Below are positions 36,212 to 45,748 of a stretch of 64,000 bases of DNA, in pieces. Made by a program: the position numbers and the translations under genes. The stretch spans positions 1-64,000 of the forward strand of contig PDRO01000011.1 in the NCBI GenBank assembly GCA_002748155.1, in the 5' to 3' direction. The stretch comes from Actinomycetales bacterium. GTDB taxonomy: Bacteria; Actinomycetota; Actinomycetes; Actinomycetales; Dermatophilaceae. The notes below the pieces were generated by a model that saw only the letters and a program-made list of their open reading frames with translations, made no database searches and had not been told where the DNA came from. Each line of letters begins with the position of its first letter. The first letter of the stretch is position 1.

Positions 36212-36789
36212 CGCCGCGTGCCCGGCAGGGCGACGACGCCCTCGGGCAGCGGTGGCAGTCCCGCTATCGTGCACAGCAGGTCCGACCACGCCAAGAAGTG
36301 CGGGCCGACGTGATCGTCGAGCGGAGTCCACGACGCGCGGACTTCGACCTCCACCGTGGTCTGGTGGTCAGCGAGCCCGCCGAATCTCTCGGACACCACC
36401 CGGGTAACGGTACCGGCGGCGGCAGTGAATCCGACATCGTGCGTTCGGAGAGAGTCGAGCAGCCACGCCCAGCCCACCTCACCGAGAGACGGATCCGCCG
36501 CGAGCTCCGGTTCGAGTTTGGCCGTCGTGAAGGTGACGGCCCGCCATACGCCTTCCCAGGGCTCAGGAGCCGACGGGTCGTGCAGCAGCACGAATCGGCC
36601 GGACGCGAGGTCTTCGTCCGTGTCGGCTACGGTGACCTCGGCCGAGAGAGCCACCGCATGCGGCGCGATCCGCTGTGGGGCCGGCACCTCGGTGACCCGC
36701 ACTTCGGGACGCAACCGAACCTCTCGCAAGCCGGCGATGGCCCGCGTGAAGTCGGCGACATCGTCGCCCGGAAGGGTCCGTCCTCGCAC
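36208..36789 (-). CDS. DUF3000 family protein
   Basis: This 193-residue actinobacterial protein has no known function. It opens FTRAIAGLREVRLRPEVRVTEVPAPQRIAPHAVALSAEV. Other conserved blocks are GRFVLLHDPSAPEPWEGVWRAVTFTTAKLEPELA and HFLAWSDLLCTIAGLPPLPEGVVALPG. No membrane segment or catalytic signature is visible. The GTG at 36789 is the likely start; an upstream GTG/ATG adds 25 unconserved residues. It is translationally coupled to RNase D. Confidence 0.85.
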   Translation of the reverse strand: MRGRTLPGDDVADFTRAIAGLREVRLRPEVRVTEVPAPQRIAPHAVALSAEVTVADTDEDLASGRFVLLHDPSAPEPWEGVWRAVTFTTAKLEPELAADPSLGEVGWAWLLDSLRTHDVGFTAAAGTVTRVVSERFGGLADHQTTVEVEVRASWTPLDDHVGPHFLAWSDLLCTIAGLPPLPEGVVALPGTRR

Positions 36790-36950
36790 CCTTGCAGGGT
36801 ATGCCGCCCACACCCCGGACGGGCCTAGACGCGCCGAAGAGCGCCGGGCGACCACACCGGGCATCAGCCGCGCCGCACATCAGCCCCACCGGGGATGGAC
36901 GAAGCCATGAGCCACACCACGCACGGCGACAGCGGCGATAGCCTCCTTCG

Positions 36951-37790
36951 GTGTCCGTAGTGTTGGCCCTGCTCTCGTCCGTCGTGTGGGGTTCGAGCGA
37001 TTTCGCCGCCGGGTTGCTCTCGAAACGTCTCGCCGTGTTGGCGGTCGTCGGCTGGTCCCAGGCCATCGGCCTGACCGCAGTCAGCATCGTGGTTGCGTTC
37101 CAGGGCCTACCATCAGCGGCTTTCTATGCCTGGGCTCCGTGGGCATTCGCCGCCGGGATCTGCGGGACGCTCGGCCTGCTGGCCTTCTACCGGGCACTGG
37201 CCACCGGCACGATGGGAGTGGTTGCCCCGATCGCTGCCCTCGGGACCGCCATCCCCGTGTTGCTCGGGGTGCTCACCGGTGACCAGCCCAGTGTGTTCGC
37301 GTGGTTAGGGATTGTCGTGGCCATCCTCGGGGTGGCGCTGGCGAGCGGCCCCGAGCTGCAGCAGGGGCTATCGGCTCGGCCCGTGCTGCTGGCCGCCCTG
37401 GCGGCGTTCGGATTCGGGCTGACCCTGTTCGCCATCGATCGTGGCTCCCGGGTCACCCTGCTCCACACCTTGTGGGGAATGCGCCTGACCAGCTGCTTCG
37501 GCTTCGCTCTCATGGCCGTCGGCACCCGGTCGCTCGGCGCCGACCCCCGCGGCTCGCTGCGCTGGCTGGCCGGCATCGGCATCGCCGATCTCGGGGCCAA
37601 CGCGCTCTTCGGTGCGGCGTCATCGATGGGGATGGTCAGCGTGACGGCTGTGATCGGTTCGCTCTACCCGGTGGTGACCGTGCTGCTAGCCCGACGCATC
37701 CTCGCCGAGCGACTCCGGTCGGTACAAGTGGTCGGGGTCGTCGTCGCGATGACCGGAGTCGTGCTCATCGCCGGCTCCGGGGCAGGCTGA
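36951..37790 (+). CDS. EamA/DMT-superfamily transporter
   Basis: This 279-residue inner-membrane protein has ten predicted TM helices in two EamA repeats. The first starts LALLSSVVWGSSDFAAGLLSKR and the second RPVLLAALAAFGFGLTLFAIDRG. Typical EamA features are GTAIPVLLGVLTGDQPS, GSLYPVVTVLLARRILAERL and GVVLIAGSG. The substrate (metabolite or amino acid) is unknown. It is a single gene with a hairpin 3' of the stop, inserted between DUF3000 and hemE on the opposite strand. Confidence 0.85.
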   Translation: MSVVLALLSSVVWGSSDFAAGLLSKRLAVLAVVGWSQAIGLTAVSIVVAFQGLPSAAFYAWAPWAFAAGICGTLGLLAFYRALATGTMGVVAPIAALGTAIPVLLGVLTGDQPSVFAWLGIVVAILGVALASGPELQQGLSARPVLLAALAAFGFGLTLFAIDRGSRVTLLHTLWGMRLTSCFGFALMAVGTRSLGADPRGSLRWLAGIGIADLGANALFGAASSMGMVSVTAVIGSLYPVVTVLLARRILAERLRSVQVVGVVVAMTGVVLIAGSGAG

Positions 37791-37797
37791 ACACGCC

Positions 37798-37813
37798 ACA
37801 CGACACGTCGTGT
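37798..37813. terminator. Bidirectional hairpin between EamA gene and hemE
   Basis: ACACGA-CACG-TCGTGT is followed by TTT on the plus strand, 8 nt after the EamA stop. As hemE converges on it, it may serve both genes. Confidence 0.6.
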
Positions 37814-37834
37814 TTCACTGCTCGTCGGCTCAGC

Positions 37835-38869
37835 TCACTGTTCGTGGATCAACTCGACGACCCGGGTCAGCACGTCCGGATCGGTCTCCGGCAGCACGCC
37901 GTGTCCGAGGTTGACGATGTGCCCCGGCGCCTGCCGACCCTCGGCGACGATGCCGAGCACCCGCTCGCGCAGCACCGGCCACGGCGCGAAAAGCAGCGCC
38001 GGGTCGAGATTGCCCTGCACGGCATACCCGGGCCCGATCCGGGCCACCGCATCGGTGAGCGAGACCCGGTAGTCGACCCCGACGACCTCGCACCCTGCGC
38101 CGGCCATCGAGGCCAGCAACTCACCGGTGCCGACCCCGAAATGGATCCGCGGCACGCCGAGATCGGCCACCGCCGCCAACGCCGCGGCCGAGTGGGGCAA
38201 CACGTGCCGCTCGTAGTCGACACGCGACAACGCCCCCACCCACGAGTCGAATAGCTGCACGAGCCGGGCACCGGCCTGCACCTGCACCCGCAGGAAGGCA
38301 CCGGAGATCTGAGCCAACCGCTGGCACAACGCGTTCCACAGGCCGGGGTCGCCGTGCATGAGGGTCTTGGTGTGCACGTGGTTACGACTGGGGCCGCCCT
38401 CGACGAGATAGGAGGCCAGCGTGAAAGGCGCCCCGGCGAAGCCGATCAACGGGGTGCCGCCGAGCTCGGCCACGAGCAGCCGGACCGCTTCGATGATCGT
38501 CGGGACGTGCTCCGGGGTCAGCTCCGGAATGCGGTCGAGATCGGCCCAGGTGCGCACCGGGTCGGTGATGACCGGCCCGACCCCGGCGACGATGTCGACG
38601 TCGACACCGACCGCCCGCAGCGGCACAACGATGTCGCTGAAGAAGATCGCGCCATCGACACCGTGCCGGCGCACCGGCTGCAGCGTGATCTCCGTGACCA
38701 GGTCGGGGCGGAAACATGCTTCGAGCATCGGCACGCCCGCGCGGACCGCCCGGTATTCCGGCAGTGACCGCCCGGCCTGACGCATGAACCAGACGGGGGT
38801 ATGCCGCACCGGGCGGCGGCAGGCTGCCGCGACGAGGGGGCTGCTGTCCGGCTCTGGCTGCTCGCTCAC
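37835..38869 (-). CDS. hemE: Uroporphyrinogen decarboxylase
   Basis: This 344-residue enzyme makes coproporphyrinogen III. The signature [22 protein letters not shown] is complete. [35 protein letters not shown] and [17 protein letters not shown] are all typical. The GTG at 38869 follows GATGGG and starts [10 protein letters not shown]. The much longer ORF-track version (593 aa) adds a non-conserved N-terminus that overlaps the divergent DUF4349 gene and was rejected. Confidence 0.95.
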   Translation of the reverse strand: MSEQPEPDSSPLVAAACRRPVRHTPVWFMRQAGRSLPEYRAVRAGVPMLEACFRPDLVTEITLQPVRRHGVDGAIFFSDIVVPLRAVGVDVDIVAGVGPVITDPVRTWADLDRIPELTPEHVPTIIEAVRLLVAELGGTPLIGFAGAPFTLASYLVEGGPSRNHVHTKTLMHGDPGLWNALCQRLAQISGAFLRVQVQAGARLVQLFDSWVGALSRVDYERHVLPHSAAALAAVADLGVPRIHFGVGTGELLASMAGAGCEVVGVDYRVSLTDAVARIGPGYAVQGNLDPALLFAPWPVLRERVLGIVAEGRQAPGHIVNLGHGVLPETDPDVLTRVVELIHEQ

Positions 38870-39107
38870 GGAAACCCATCCTCGCACCCCGAGCCCGGAC
38901 TGCCCTGCCGCGTGAAGACGAGACCTTGGCGTCTGCGTCGAGACCGGATCGCAACCTGATCGAGGCAACCTGGAGCTGACCCACCCCCTCTGGATCATCG
39001 AGAAGGTTGGATGCCGCGGATTGTCCCGGGCGGTACCGGCCAGAGCGAGCGAGACCACGAGCGAATCGATGAAGGAAACATCGATGAAGGAAACAGGGAG
39101 AGGCGCC

Positions 39108-40211
39108 ATGACTCCAATCACCACGAACGCGAACGGTGGACCGGCTGACCACAGTGTCGACCGGCACGGGTGGGCCGACCACCGAACACCGTCGAGCCGG
39201 ACCACCATCGGTCGCCGGACGCGCACGACCGTCCTGGGAGTGCTGACCCTGATGCTCGTCGCAGTGGCCCTCGGTGCCTGCTCAAGCGAGCCGATCGAGG
39301 ACAGCGCCCGCGAGCCGGATGTAGCCAGTGCTCCCCCGGTCGTCGACGAGGGCATGAGTGCGTCCGAACTCGATTCAGCAGAGTCGGCTCCGATGCCGCA
39401 GGACCGGGCCGGAGCGCCCCCCGCGAAGGCCGCGGCCACCCCGGTCGAGGTAGCCGAGCCCAAGATCGCCCGCACCGCAGCGGTCGCGATGACGGTGGAA
39501 GACATCGGGCCAGCCGCAACGCTGGTGCGAACGGCGATCACGGGACTGGGCGGACACGTCACCGACGAAGCGCTCAACACGACCGATCTGCCGCCGTCGG
39601 CCCTGCCGGAGGACACGGCGGTGCAGCCCAGCCCAGTGCCCGGCTACGCCAACTACGGCCGGATCACGTTCGCGGTCCCGGCCGACCGGCTCGATGAGGC
39701 CATCGAAGCCGTCTCCGCCCACGGGACGGTCATCCAGCGCACGACCTCCAGCCAAGATGTCACCGCCACCTACGTCGACACCGAAACACGGATCGCCACT
39801 CGCAAAGCCAGCATCGAGCGGATCCGGGCTCTCATGGCGCGGACCGAGACCATCGGTGAGATCGTCCAACTCGAGGGTCAGTTGGCCGACCGCGAAGCCG
39901 ACCTCGAGTCGCTACAAGCCCAGCTGCGATGGCTGGAGGGGCAGGTGTCGATGTCCAGCCTCACCGTTGTGCTGGCCACCGACCCCGAGCAGATCCCCGA
40001 TCCCGACGAGGACAACGGGTTCGTGTCGGGGCTGCGCGCCGGGTGGGCGGCCCTGACCGACAGCTTGGTCGCGCTCCTCAAGGTCATCGGCGCGGTGGTG
40101 CCGTGGCTGGTCCTCGGCCTGCTTCTGGGCTGGCCGGCTTGGCGGGCGTGGCGCTCGCGGAGACGGCGGGCTGCGACCGAGCCAACGCAGGAACCCGACG
40201 AACAACCGTGA
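39108..40211 (+). CDS. DUF4349 lipoprotein with coiled coil and C-terminal TM
   Basis: This is a 367-residue predicted lipoprotein. A twin-basic leader [23 protein letters not shown] has an LGAC lipobox around residue 60, giving an unusually long n-region. The DUF4349 domain reads [28 protein letters not shown] and [25 protein letters not shown] coiled coil ([27 protein letters not shown]) precedes one C-terminal TM helix with a basic tail. GGGAGAGG precedes the ATG at 39108. Two earlier ATGs lie in a duplicated 15-bp unit (TCGATGAAGGAAACA at 39066 and 39081). Function is unknown. Confidence 0.75.
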   Translation: MTPITTNANGGPADHSVDRHGWADHRTPSSRTTIGRRTRTTVLGVLTLMLVAVALGACSSEPIEDSAREPDVASAPPVVDEGMSASELDSAESAPMPQDRAGAPPAKAAATPVEVAEPKIARTAAVAMTVEDIGPAATLVRTAITGLGGHVTDEALNTTDLPPSALPEDTAVQPSPVPGYANYGRITFAVPADRLDEAIEAVSAHGTVIQRTTSSQDVTATYVDTETRIATRKASIERIRALMARTETIGEIVQLEGQLADREADLESLQAQLRWLEGQVSMSSLTVVLATDPEQIPDPDEDNGFVSGLRAGWAALTDSLVALLKVIGAVVPWLVLGLLLGWPAWRAWRSRRRRAATEPTQEPDEQP

Positions 40212-40428
40212 CCCGAGTCACCGTCACCGGGCGCCCCGCAATGGTTACCGACGAGTAGCATTGCCGCAGGACGGCTCCGCTGCCCGATTGGGTGCTGCCC
40301 GGATGGGTTGTGCTGGTGCCGTTCATGTCGGCACTGCCCAGCTCTTCGGCAGCCTCCGGGCTCCGGGCCGCACGGGCCGCCGCACAGCCTGGTCCGCAGC
40401 CTGATCACCCGCCGAGGAGGCACCTAGC

Positions 40429-41664
40429 ATGGCCCGAGCCCTAAGAGAAGTCGTCTTCGTCGAAGGGGTACGTACGCCCTTCGGCAAGGCCGGCGACAAG
40501 GGCATCTATGCCCAGACCCGCGCCGACGATCTGGTGATTCGTTGTATCCGCGAACTGCTCCACCGGCACCCCGAGCTGCCGAAGGAGCGGGTCGAGGAGG
40601 TTGCCATCGCGGCGACCACCCAGATCGGCGACCAGGGGCTGACCATCGGCCGGGTCGCGGGGTTGCTCGCTGGCCTGCCCAAGAGCACTCCTGGCTACGC
40701 CATCGACCGGATGTGTGCCGGAGCGATGACGGCGGTGACCACGACCGCGGCCTCGATCGCTACCGGATCGATCGACATCGCCATTGCCGGAGGTGTCGAG
40801 CACATGGGGCATCACCCGATGGGTCAGATGGTCGACCCGAACCCACGGATCGTCGCCGAGCGCCTCGTCGACCCGAGTGCTCTCGACATGGGTAAGACCG
40901 CAGAGAACCTGCACGACCGGTTCCCGCAGCTGACCAAGGAGCGGGCCGACGCCTACGCCCAGGCCTCGCAAGCCAAGACGGCCGCGGCATACGCGGCTGG
41001 CAAGATCCAGCCCGACCTCGTGCCGATGGCCACCCGCCACAAGGAGAAGGGCTGGGGCTTGGCCAGCGTCGACGAGCCGCCGCGCCCGGGGACGACGATG
41101 GATGATCTGGCCACCTTGCGCACCCCGTTCCGGGCCCGAGGCAACGTCACGGCCGGCAACGCTGCCGGCCTCAACGACGGCGCCACCGCGTGCCTGATCG
41201 CATCCGAGCAGGCAGCAACCGAGCTCGGTATGCCGGTGCGCATGCGTTTGGTCTCCTCTGCTTTCGTCGGGGTGGAGCCGGAGTTCATGGGTATCGGCCC
41301 GGTGCCCTCGACGGAAAAGGCACTCGAAAAGGCCGGGCTCACCATCGATGACATCGGCCTCTTCGAGCTCAACGAGGCCTTCGCCGTCCAGGTGCTGACC
41401 TTCCTCGACCACTTCGGTATCCCCGACGACGACCCACGGGTCAACGAATACGGTGGTGCGATCGCGGTCGGTCACCCGCTCGCCTCCTCCGGGGTGCGGC
41501 TGATGAACAATCTGGCCCGCCAGTTCGCGGATCACCCCGACGTGCGGTATGGACTCACGTCGATGTGCATCGGGCTCGGTATGGGCGGCACGGTGATCTG
41601 GGAGAACCCCCACCACGCCGACTTCGTCTCCAGCGTGGGTTCCGACGACGACAAGGTGGCCTGA
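40429..41664 (+). CDS. fadA: Acetyl-CoA C-acyltransferase (3-ketoacyl-CoA thiolase)
   Basis: This 411-residue thiolase performs the last step of beta-oxidation. The acyl-accepting Cys is in YAIDRMCAGAMTAV. The second half has FELNEAFAVQVL, the base His in YGGAIAVGHPLASSGVR, and the CIGLGMGGTVIW cysteine. It is the first gene of a fadA-fadB operon; fadB starts two nt after its stop. Together they would form the trifunctional-type complex for fatty acid breakdown. Confidence 0.95.
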   Translation: MARALREVVFVEGVRTPFGKAGDKGIYAQTRADDLVIRCIRELLHRHPELPKERVEEVAIAATTQIGDQGLTIGRVAGLLAGLPKSTPGYAIDRMCAGAMTAVTTTAASIATGSIDIAIAGGVEHMGHHPMGQMVDPNPRIVAERLVDPSALDMGKTAENLHDRFPQLTKERADAYAQASQAKTAAAYAAGKIQPDLVPMATRHKEKGWGLASVDEPPRPGTTMDDLATLRTPFRARGNVTAGNAAGLNDGATACLIASEQAATELGMPVRMRLVSSAFVGVEPEFMGIGPVPSTEKALEKAGLTIDDIGLFELNEAFAVQVLTFLDHFGIPDDDPRVNEYGGAIAVGHPLASSGVRLMNNLARQFADHPDVRYGLTSMCIGLGMGGTVIWENPHHADFVSSVGSDDDKVA

Positions 41665-41666
41665 GG

Positions 41667-43784
41667 ATGAACGAGCGCAAACCCTACGAAGAGGTCGTCA
41701 CCCACTTCCTTCCGCGTGACGTGCAACTGGTCCTGCCCGACGGCAGCAGCGCCGGCACCATGGTGCTCATCACCATGGACAACGGCTTCGACCACACGAA
41801 ACCCAACTCCTTCGGCCTGGCCGGGCTGACTGAATACCGGACGGTGCTCGAGGCCGTGAAGAAGCGGGTCGAAGCGGGCGAGGTGCAGGCTGTCGGTCTC
41901 ACCGGCAAGCCGTTCATCTTCGCCGTCGGCGCCGACCTCGTCGGAGTGCCGACCGTGGCCACCTGGGATCAGGCCCTGGAGCAGGGTCAGCTCGGGCATC
42001 AGGCGTACACGGCGATGATGGACATCGGCGTGCCGAGCTTCGCCTTCATCAACGGCGCCAGCTTGGGCGGTGGCCTGGAGATTGCCTTGGCCTGCTCCTA
42101 CCGCACCGTTTCGGCCGGTGCCCCGGCGATCGCGTTGCCGGAGACCTTCCTCGGGCTCGTGCCCGGGTGGGGTGGCTGCTACCTGCTGCCCAACCTGATC
42201 GGCCCGCAGAAGGCGCTGTCGGTCATCATCGACAACTCCCTGAACATGAACAAGATGATGAAGGGGCCGCAGGTCCTCAACCTCGGCATTGCCGACGCGA
42301 TGTTCGAGCCGGCCGACTTCTTGGAGTCTTCGATCGCCTGGGCAGCACAGGTCGTGGCCGGGCAGATCACCGTCGAACGGCCCGAGGTCCCCCGCGACGA
42401 GCAGTCATGGGAAGCCCCGCTCATGGCCGCGAAGATGATGGCCGACATGAAGACCGGCGGTCAGTCCCCGGGTGCCTATCGGGCTCTCGACCTGGTCCGT
42501 GGCGCTCGCACCCGCACCCGTGACGAGGCTTTCGCTGCCGAGGACAAAGCGGTCGCCGATCTCATCATGAGTGACGAACTGCGCGCCAGCCTCTACGCTT
42601 TCGACCTCGTGCAACGGCGGGCCAAGCGCCCGGCCGGGGCCCCGGACAAGTCGCTGGGCCGCCCGGTCACCAAGGTCGGCATCGTCGGTGCCGGCCTGAT
42701 GGCCAGTCAGCTCGCCTTGTTGTTCATCCAGCGCCTCGAGGTACCGGTCGTGATGACCGACCTCGACCAGGAGCGGGTCGACAAGGGCGTCGGCTACGTG
42801 CACGCGCAGCTGGCCGACCGGGCCAAGAAGGGCCGGCTCAGTGAAGACAAGCTCAAGCGTTATTCGGCCTTGATTTCCGGCTCGACGAGCAAGGAGGGGT
42901 TCGCCGACGCCGAATTCGTCATCGAGGCTGTCTTCGAGAAGATGTCCGTGAAGAAGCAGGTCTTCGCCGAGTGCGAGGCCGTCGTATCCGACACCTGCGT
43001 GCTCGCGACCAACACATCCAGTCTCTCGGTCACCGAGATGGCCGCCGACTTGGCCCACCCGGAGCGGGTGGTCGGTTTCCACTTCTTCAACCCGGTTGCG
43101 GTCATGCCGTTGTTGGAGATCATCCCTGGCGAGCAGACCGACGAGGCCACCCTGGCCACGGCGTTTGCGGCCGGCAAGACCCTGAAGAAGACGTGCATCC
43201 TGGTCAAGGATTCGCCGTCGTTCATCGTCAATCGGTTGCTCGGTCGTTTCCTCGGCGAGGTCAGCAAGGTCGTCGACGAGGGCACGCCGATCGAGGTGGC
43301 CGACAAGGCTTTCGCGGGCTTCGCCCCGATGCCGCCGTTCGTGCTGCTCGGGCTAGTCGGCCCAGCGGTCGCGTTGCACGCCAGCGAGACCCTGGCCGCT
43401 GCGTTCCCGGACCGATTCCAGGAGTCCGAAGGGCTCAAACGGGTCGTCGAAGCCGGCAAGACTGCCTTCTACAAGGTCGAGGCCGGCCGGCCCAAGCTCG
43501 ACCCGGAGGTGCTCGAGCTGCTGCCCAAGCCGGAGAACCCGGTCGAGCTGACCGCTGAGCAGGTCCGCGAGCGGGTGCTCGGGGCGCTGGCCGAAGAGAC
43601 CCGGCTCATGCTCGACGAGGGAGTGGCCCAGTCACCGATGGACATCGACTTGGCCATGATCACCGGCGCCGGCTTCCAGTTCTGGAACGGCGGGCTCACC
43701 CCGCTGCTGGACCGCACCGGGGTCGCCGAACACGTCACCGGCAAACGGTTCCTGCCGAAGGGTGCAGCCAGCCTGCCCGGCTGA
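41667..43784 (+). CDS. fadB: 3-hydroxyacyl-CoA dehydrogenase/enoyl-CoA hydratase, FadB type
   Basis: This 705-residue multifunctional beta-oxidation protein has two enzymatic halves. The N-terminal crotonase part has VGLTGKPFIFAVGADL and INGASLGGGLEIALACSYR, with the oxyanion-hole glycines and LPETFLGLVPGWGG. The NAD-binding fold is KVGIVGAGLMASQLALLF. The dehydrogenase half has NTSSLSVTEMAADLAHPERVVGFHFFNPV and ends in the usual dimerisation domain. The ATG at 41667 lies two nt after the fadA stop; the ORF-track start inside fadA is too early. A strong hairpin follows. Confidence 0.95.
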   Translation: MNERKPYEEVVTHFLPRDVQLVLPDGSSAGTMVLITMDNGFDHTKPNSFGLAGLTEYRTVLEAVKKRVEAGEVQAVGLTGKPFIFAVGADLVGVPTVATWDQALEQGQLGHQAYTAMMDIGVPSFAFINGASLGGGLEIALACSYRTVSAGAPAIALPETFLGLVPGWGGCYLLPNLIGPQKALSVIIDNSLNMNKMMKGPQVLNLGIADAMFEPADFLESSIAWAAQVVAGQITVERPEVPRDEQSWEAPLMAAKMMADMKTGGQSPGAYRALDLVRGARTRTRDEAFAAEDKAVADLIMSDELRASLYAFDLVQRRAKRPAGAPDKSLGRPVTKVGIVGAGLMASQLALLFIQRLEVPVVMTDLDQERVDKGVGYVHAQLADRAKKGRLSEDKLKRYSALISGSTSKEGFADAEFVIEAVFEKMSVKKQVFAECEAVVSDTCVLATNTSSLSVTEMAADLAHPERVVGFHFFNPVAVMPLLEIIPGEQTDEATLATAFAAGKTLKKTCILVKDSPSFIVNRLLGRFLGEVSKVVDEGTPIEVADKAFAGFAPMPPFVLLGLVGPAVALHASETLAAAFPDRFQESEGLKRVVEAGKTAFYKVEAGRPKLDPEVLELLPKPENPVELTAEQVRERVLGALAEETRLMLDEGVAQSPMDIDLAMITGAGFQFWNGGLTPLLDRTGVAEHVTGKRFLPKGAASLPG

Positions 43785-43835
43785 TCAGGTCCTCCTTGAC
43801 GACGACATTGACGGGCTGATCGCCCGCACAACCTC

Positions 43836-43868
43836 GGCCCGGGTCATGCCATCGGCGCGACCCGGGCC
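43836..43868. terminator. Terminator between fadB and the convergent synthetase-like gene
   Basis: GGCCCGGGTC and GACCCGGGCC form a perfect 10-bp stem with a 13-nt loop, followed by GTGTTTT on the plus strand. CCAGGTGTTTTCC is then repeated at 43867 and 43884. Confidence 0.8.
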
Positions 43869-43909
43869 AGGTGTTTTCCGGCTCCAGGTGTTTTCCAACC
43901 AGGGGCTGC

Positions 43910-45526
43910 TCAGCGACTGGCCCATCCGGCGAGCTCGTCGCGGCGGATCTGGCCGGCAGTATCGCGCGGGATCGAGTCGACGAAGACGACCGACTTGAGC
44001 TGCTTGTATTTCGCCAGTTCGGAGCCCACGTGCCGGATGAAGTCGAAAGGCTTCGCCGTGACACCGGGCTTGAGCTGGATCAGCGCGTATGGTGCTTCGT
44101 CGCCGGGCGAGCCGGCGATGGCGACCGGGTAGACGGCGGCATCAGCAACTGCGGGATGCTCCCGGAGCACCGCCTCGATCTCGGCGGGGCTGATCTGCAG
44201 GCCGCGGCTCTTGATCAGCTCTTTGCAGCGTCCGACGATGCGCATACAGCCTTCCCGGTCAACAGTGACCAGGTCACCGGTGTGCAGCCACCCGTCGGCG
44301 TCGAGCATCCGGGCGGTCGCCTCCGGCTCGTTGTGGAACCGCAGCATGACGCTGTCGCCCGTGCACCACATCTCCCCCGGCGCCGACTCGCCTGTCTCGG
44401 GCACCACGACGTCCTGACCGGTGGCCGGGTCGACGACCCGGGTGCGTACGTTTGGCACCGGCATACCAACCACCGTTTGGTCGATGTCGGTGCGCCAGCG
44501 GGGACGGAACGAGGCGATCGGGGACATCTCGGTCATCCCCCAGCCACAAACCAGGTCGCAGCCGATCCGGTCCACGAGTGCCTCGGCCACGGCGGGGTCC
44601 ATGCTCGAAGCACCGCTGATCGCCAAGTCGGCGCACGACCAGTCCACCGTGTCGACCGACGGGTCGTTGGCGAGGAACGATGCGATGCCCGGCACGATGA
44701 ACAGCACCGTGGGGCGGTGCGTGCGCACGAGGTCGAGGAACGGTACCGGGCTGAACGCCGGCATCGTGAGCACCGGGAACCGCCGCCGCAGCCCGAAGTT
44801 CGCCAACGCCGTGATGCCGTAGCCGTGGCTCATCGGGACGACCCCGAGCAGCCGCGAACCGGGCGGGATCGGCTCACAGTAGACCGGGAACTGCAGCACG
44901 TTGGCGATGATGTTGCGGTGGGACAGCTCGACCGCCTTGGGCAACCCCGTGTAGCCCATCGACATCGGCAGCGCCGCCACGTGGGTGGCCGGATCGATGT
45001 CGAGCGTGGGCGGGTCGGCCGGTGTCGCCAGGACGTCGTCGTATGCCGTGTGCCCCCCGGCTATGGCCGCTTCCCGGCCGCCGGGTCCGGCCACGATGAT
45101 GTCGCCCGGTGTCAGCCCGACCCGGGTGGCCGCGTCGAGCACCTTGGCCAGGTTGCCGACTTCGGTGACCACTCTCCCGGCTCCGGCGACCTTGAGGACG
45201 TGAGCCGTTTCGCGGACCTGGTAGGCGATGCTGGCCGCCGAGGCCGCGGCGCCACTACGGACGATGCCCTGGAAGGCGGTGATGAACTCGGGCGAGTTCG
45301 GCAGCACGAGCGTGACGACGTCGCCGGGCCCGATACCCTGACCAGCCAGCCAGGTTGCGAAAGCCATGGCGTGGTCGCGGACTTGACCAAAGGTCAACCG
45401 GGTGTCGGTCGCGTCGTGGATCACCGCGACCTGGCCTGCTTCGTCCTCGGAAAGGCCACCGAAGACGAACTCGGACAGGCTGACGTTCGGGATGTCCAGG
45501 TCGGGTGTGACCGGTTGAAACTCCAT
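43910..45526 (-). CDS. Acyl-CoA synthetase-like (ANL superfamily) protein with altered active site
   Basis: This 538-residue protein resembles 4-coumarate/medium-chain acyl-CoA ligases throughout. ISGASSMDPAVAEALVDRIGC, CGWGMTEMSPIAS, GDSVMLRFHNEPEATARML, HTGDLVTVDREG and CKELIKSRGLQISPAEIEAVL are all typical. Two core motifs deviate. The P-loop, usually SSGTTGLPKGV, reads MSMGYTGLPKAV, and the C-terminal PRxxxGKI motif reads PRDTAGQIRRDEL, so the adenylation lysine is Gln (codon CAG). Normal adenylation would be impaired by family knowledge. The start at 45526 is the first Met of conserved sequence, with a weak ribosome-binding site. It is convergent with fadAB. Confidence 0.8.
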   Translation of the reverse strand: MEFQPVTPDLDIPNVSLSEFVFGGLSEDEAGQVAVIHDATDTRLTFGQVRDHAMAFATWLAGQGIGPGDVVTLVLPNSPEFITAFQGIVRSGAAASAASIAYQVRETAHVLKVAGAGRVVTEVGNLAKVLDAATRVGLTPGDIIVAGPGGREAAIAGGHTAYDDVLATPADPPTLDIDPATHVAALPMSMGYTGLPKAVELSHRNIIANVLQFPVYCEPIPPGSRLLGVVPMSHGYGITALANFGLRRRFPVLTMPAFSPVPFLDLVRTHRPTVLFIVPGIASFLANDPSVDTVDWSCADLAISGASSMDPAVAEALVDRIGCDLVCGWGMTEMSPIASFRPRWRTDIDQTVVGMPVPNVRTRVVDPATGQDVVVPETGESAPGEMWCTGDSVMLRFHNEPEATARMLDADGWLHTGDLVTVDREGCMRIVGRCKELIKSRGLQISPAEIEAVLREHPAVADAAVYPVAIAGSPGDEAPYALIQLKPGVTAKPFDFIRHVGSELAKYKQLKSVVFVDSIPRDTAGQIRRDELAGWASR

Positions 45527-45748
45527 CGTTGGGGCGCTCTTTTCGTCGATGTGGGCAAGCGAGCCGGCCGCGGCAGCGACCGGCAGGACCGCAAGTCTAT
45601 GGGTGACCCGCCATCGATGTGATAACTGCCACACCACTTCCCCGAACCCGTCCTGAGGTATGTCGCCTGCGAGCCGGACCGGAGGGATCATCCATGACCC
45701 GGTGTGCATCCAGCGGCTGTCATCTCATCCGTGGCATAGGATCAAGAC

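Noticed and set aside
38870-39616. N-terminal extension of hemE in the ORF track
   Set aside because: Overlaps the divergent DUF4349 lipoprotein, has no conserved sequence, and the GTG at 38869 starts normal HemE.
43871-45622. 583-residue plus-strand ORF
   Set aside because: Antisense shadow of the acyl-CoA-synthetase-like gene.
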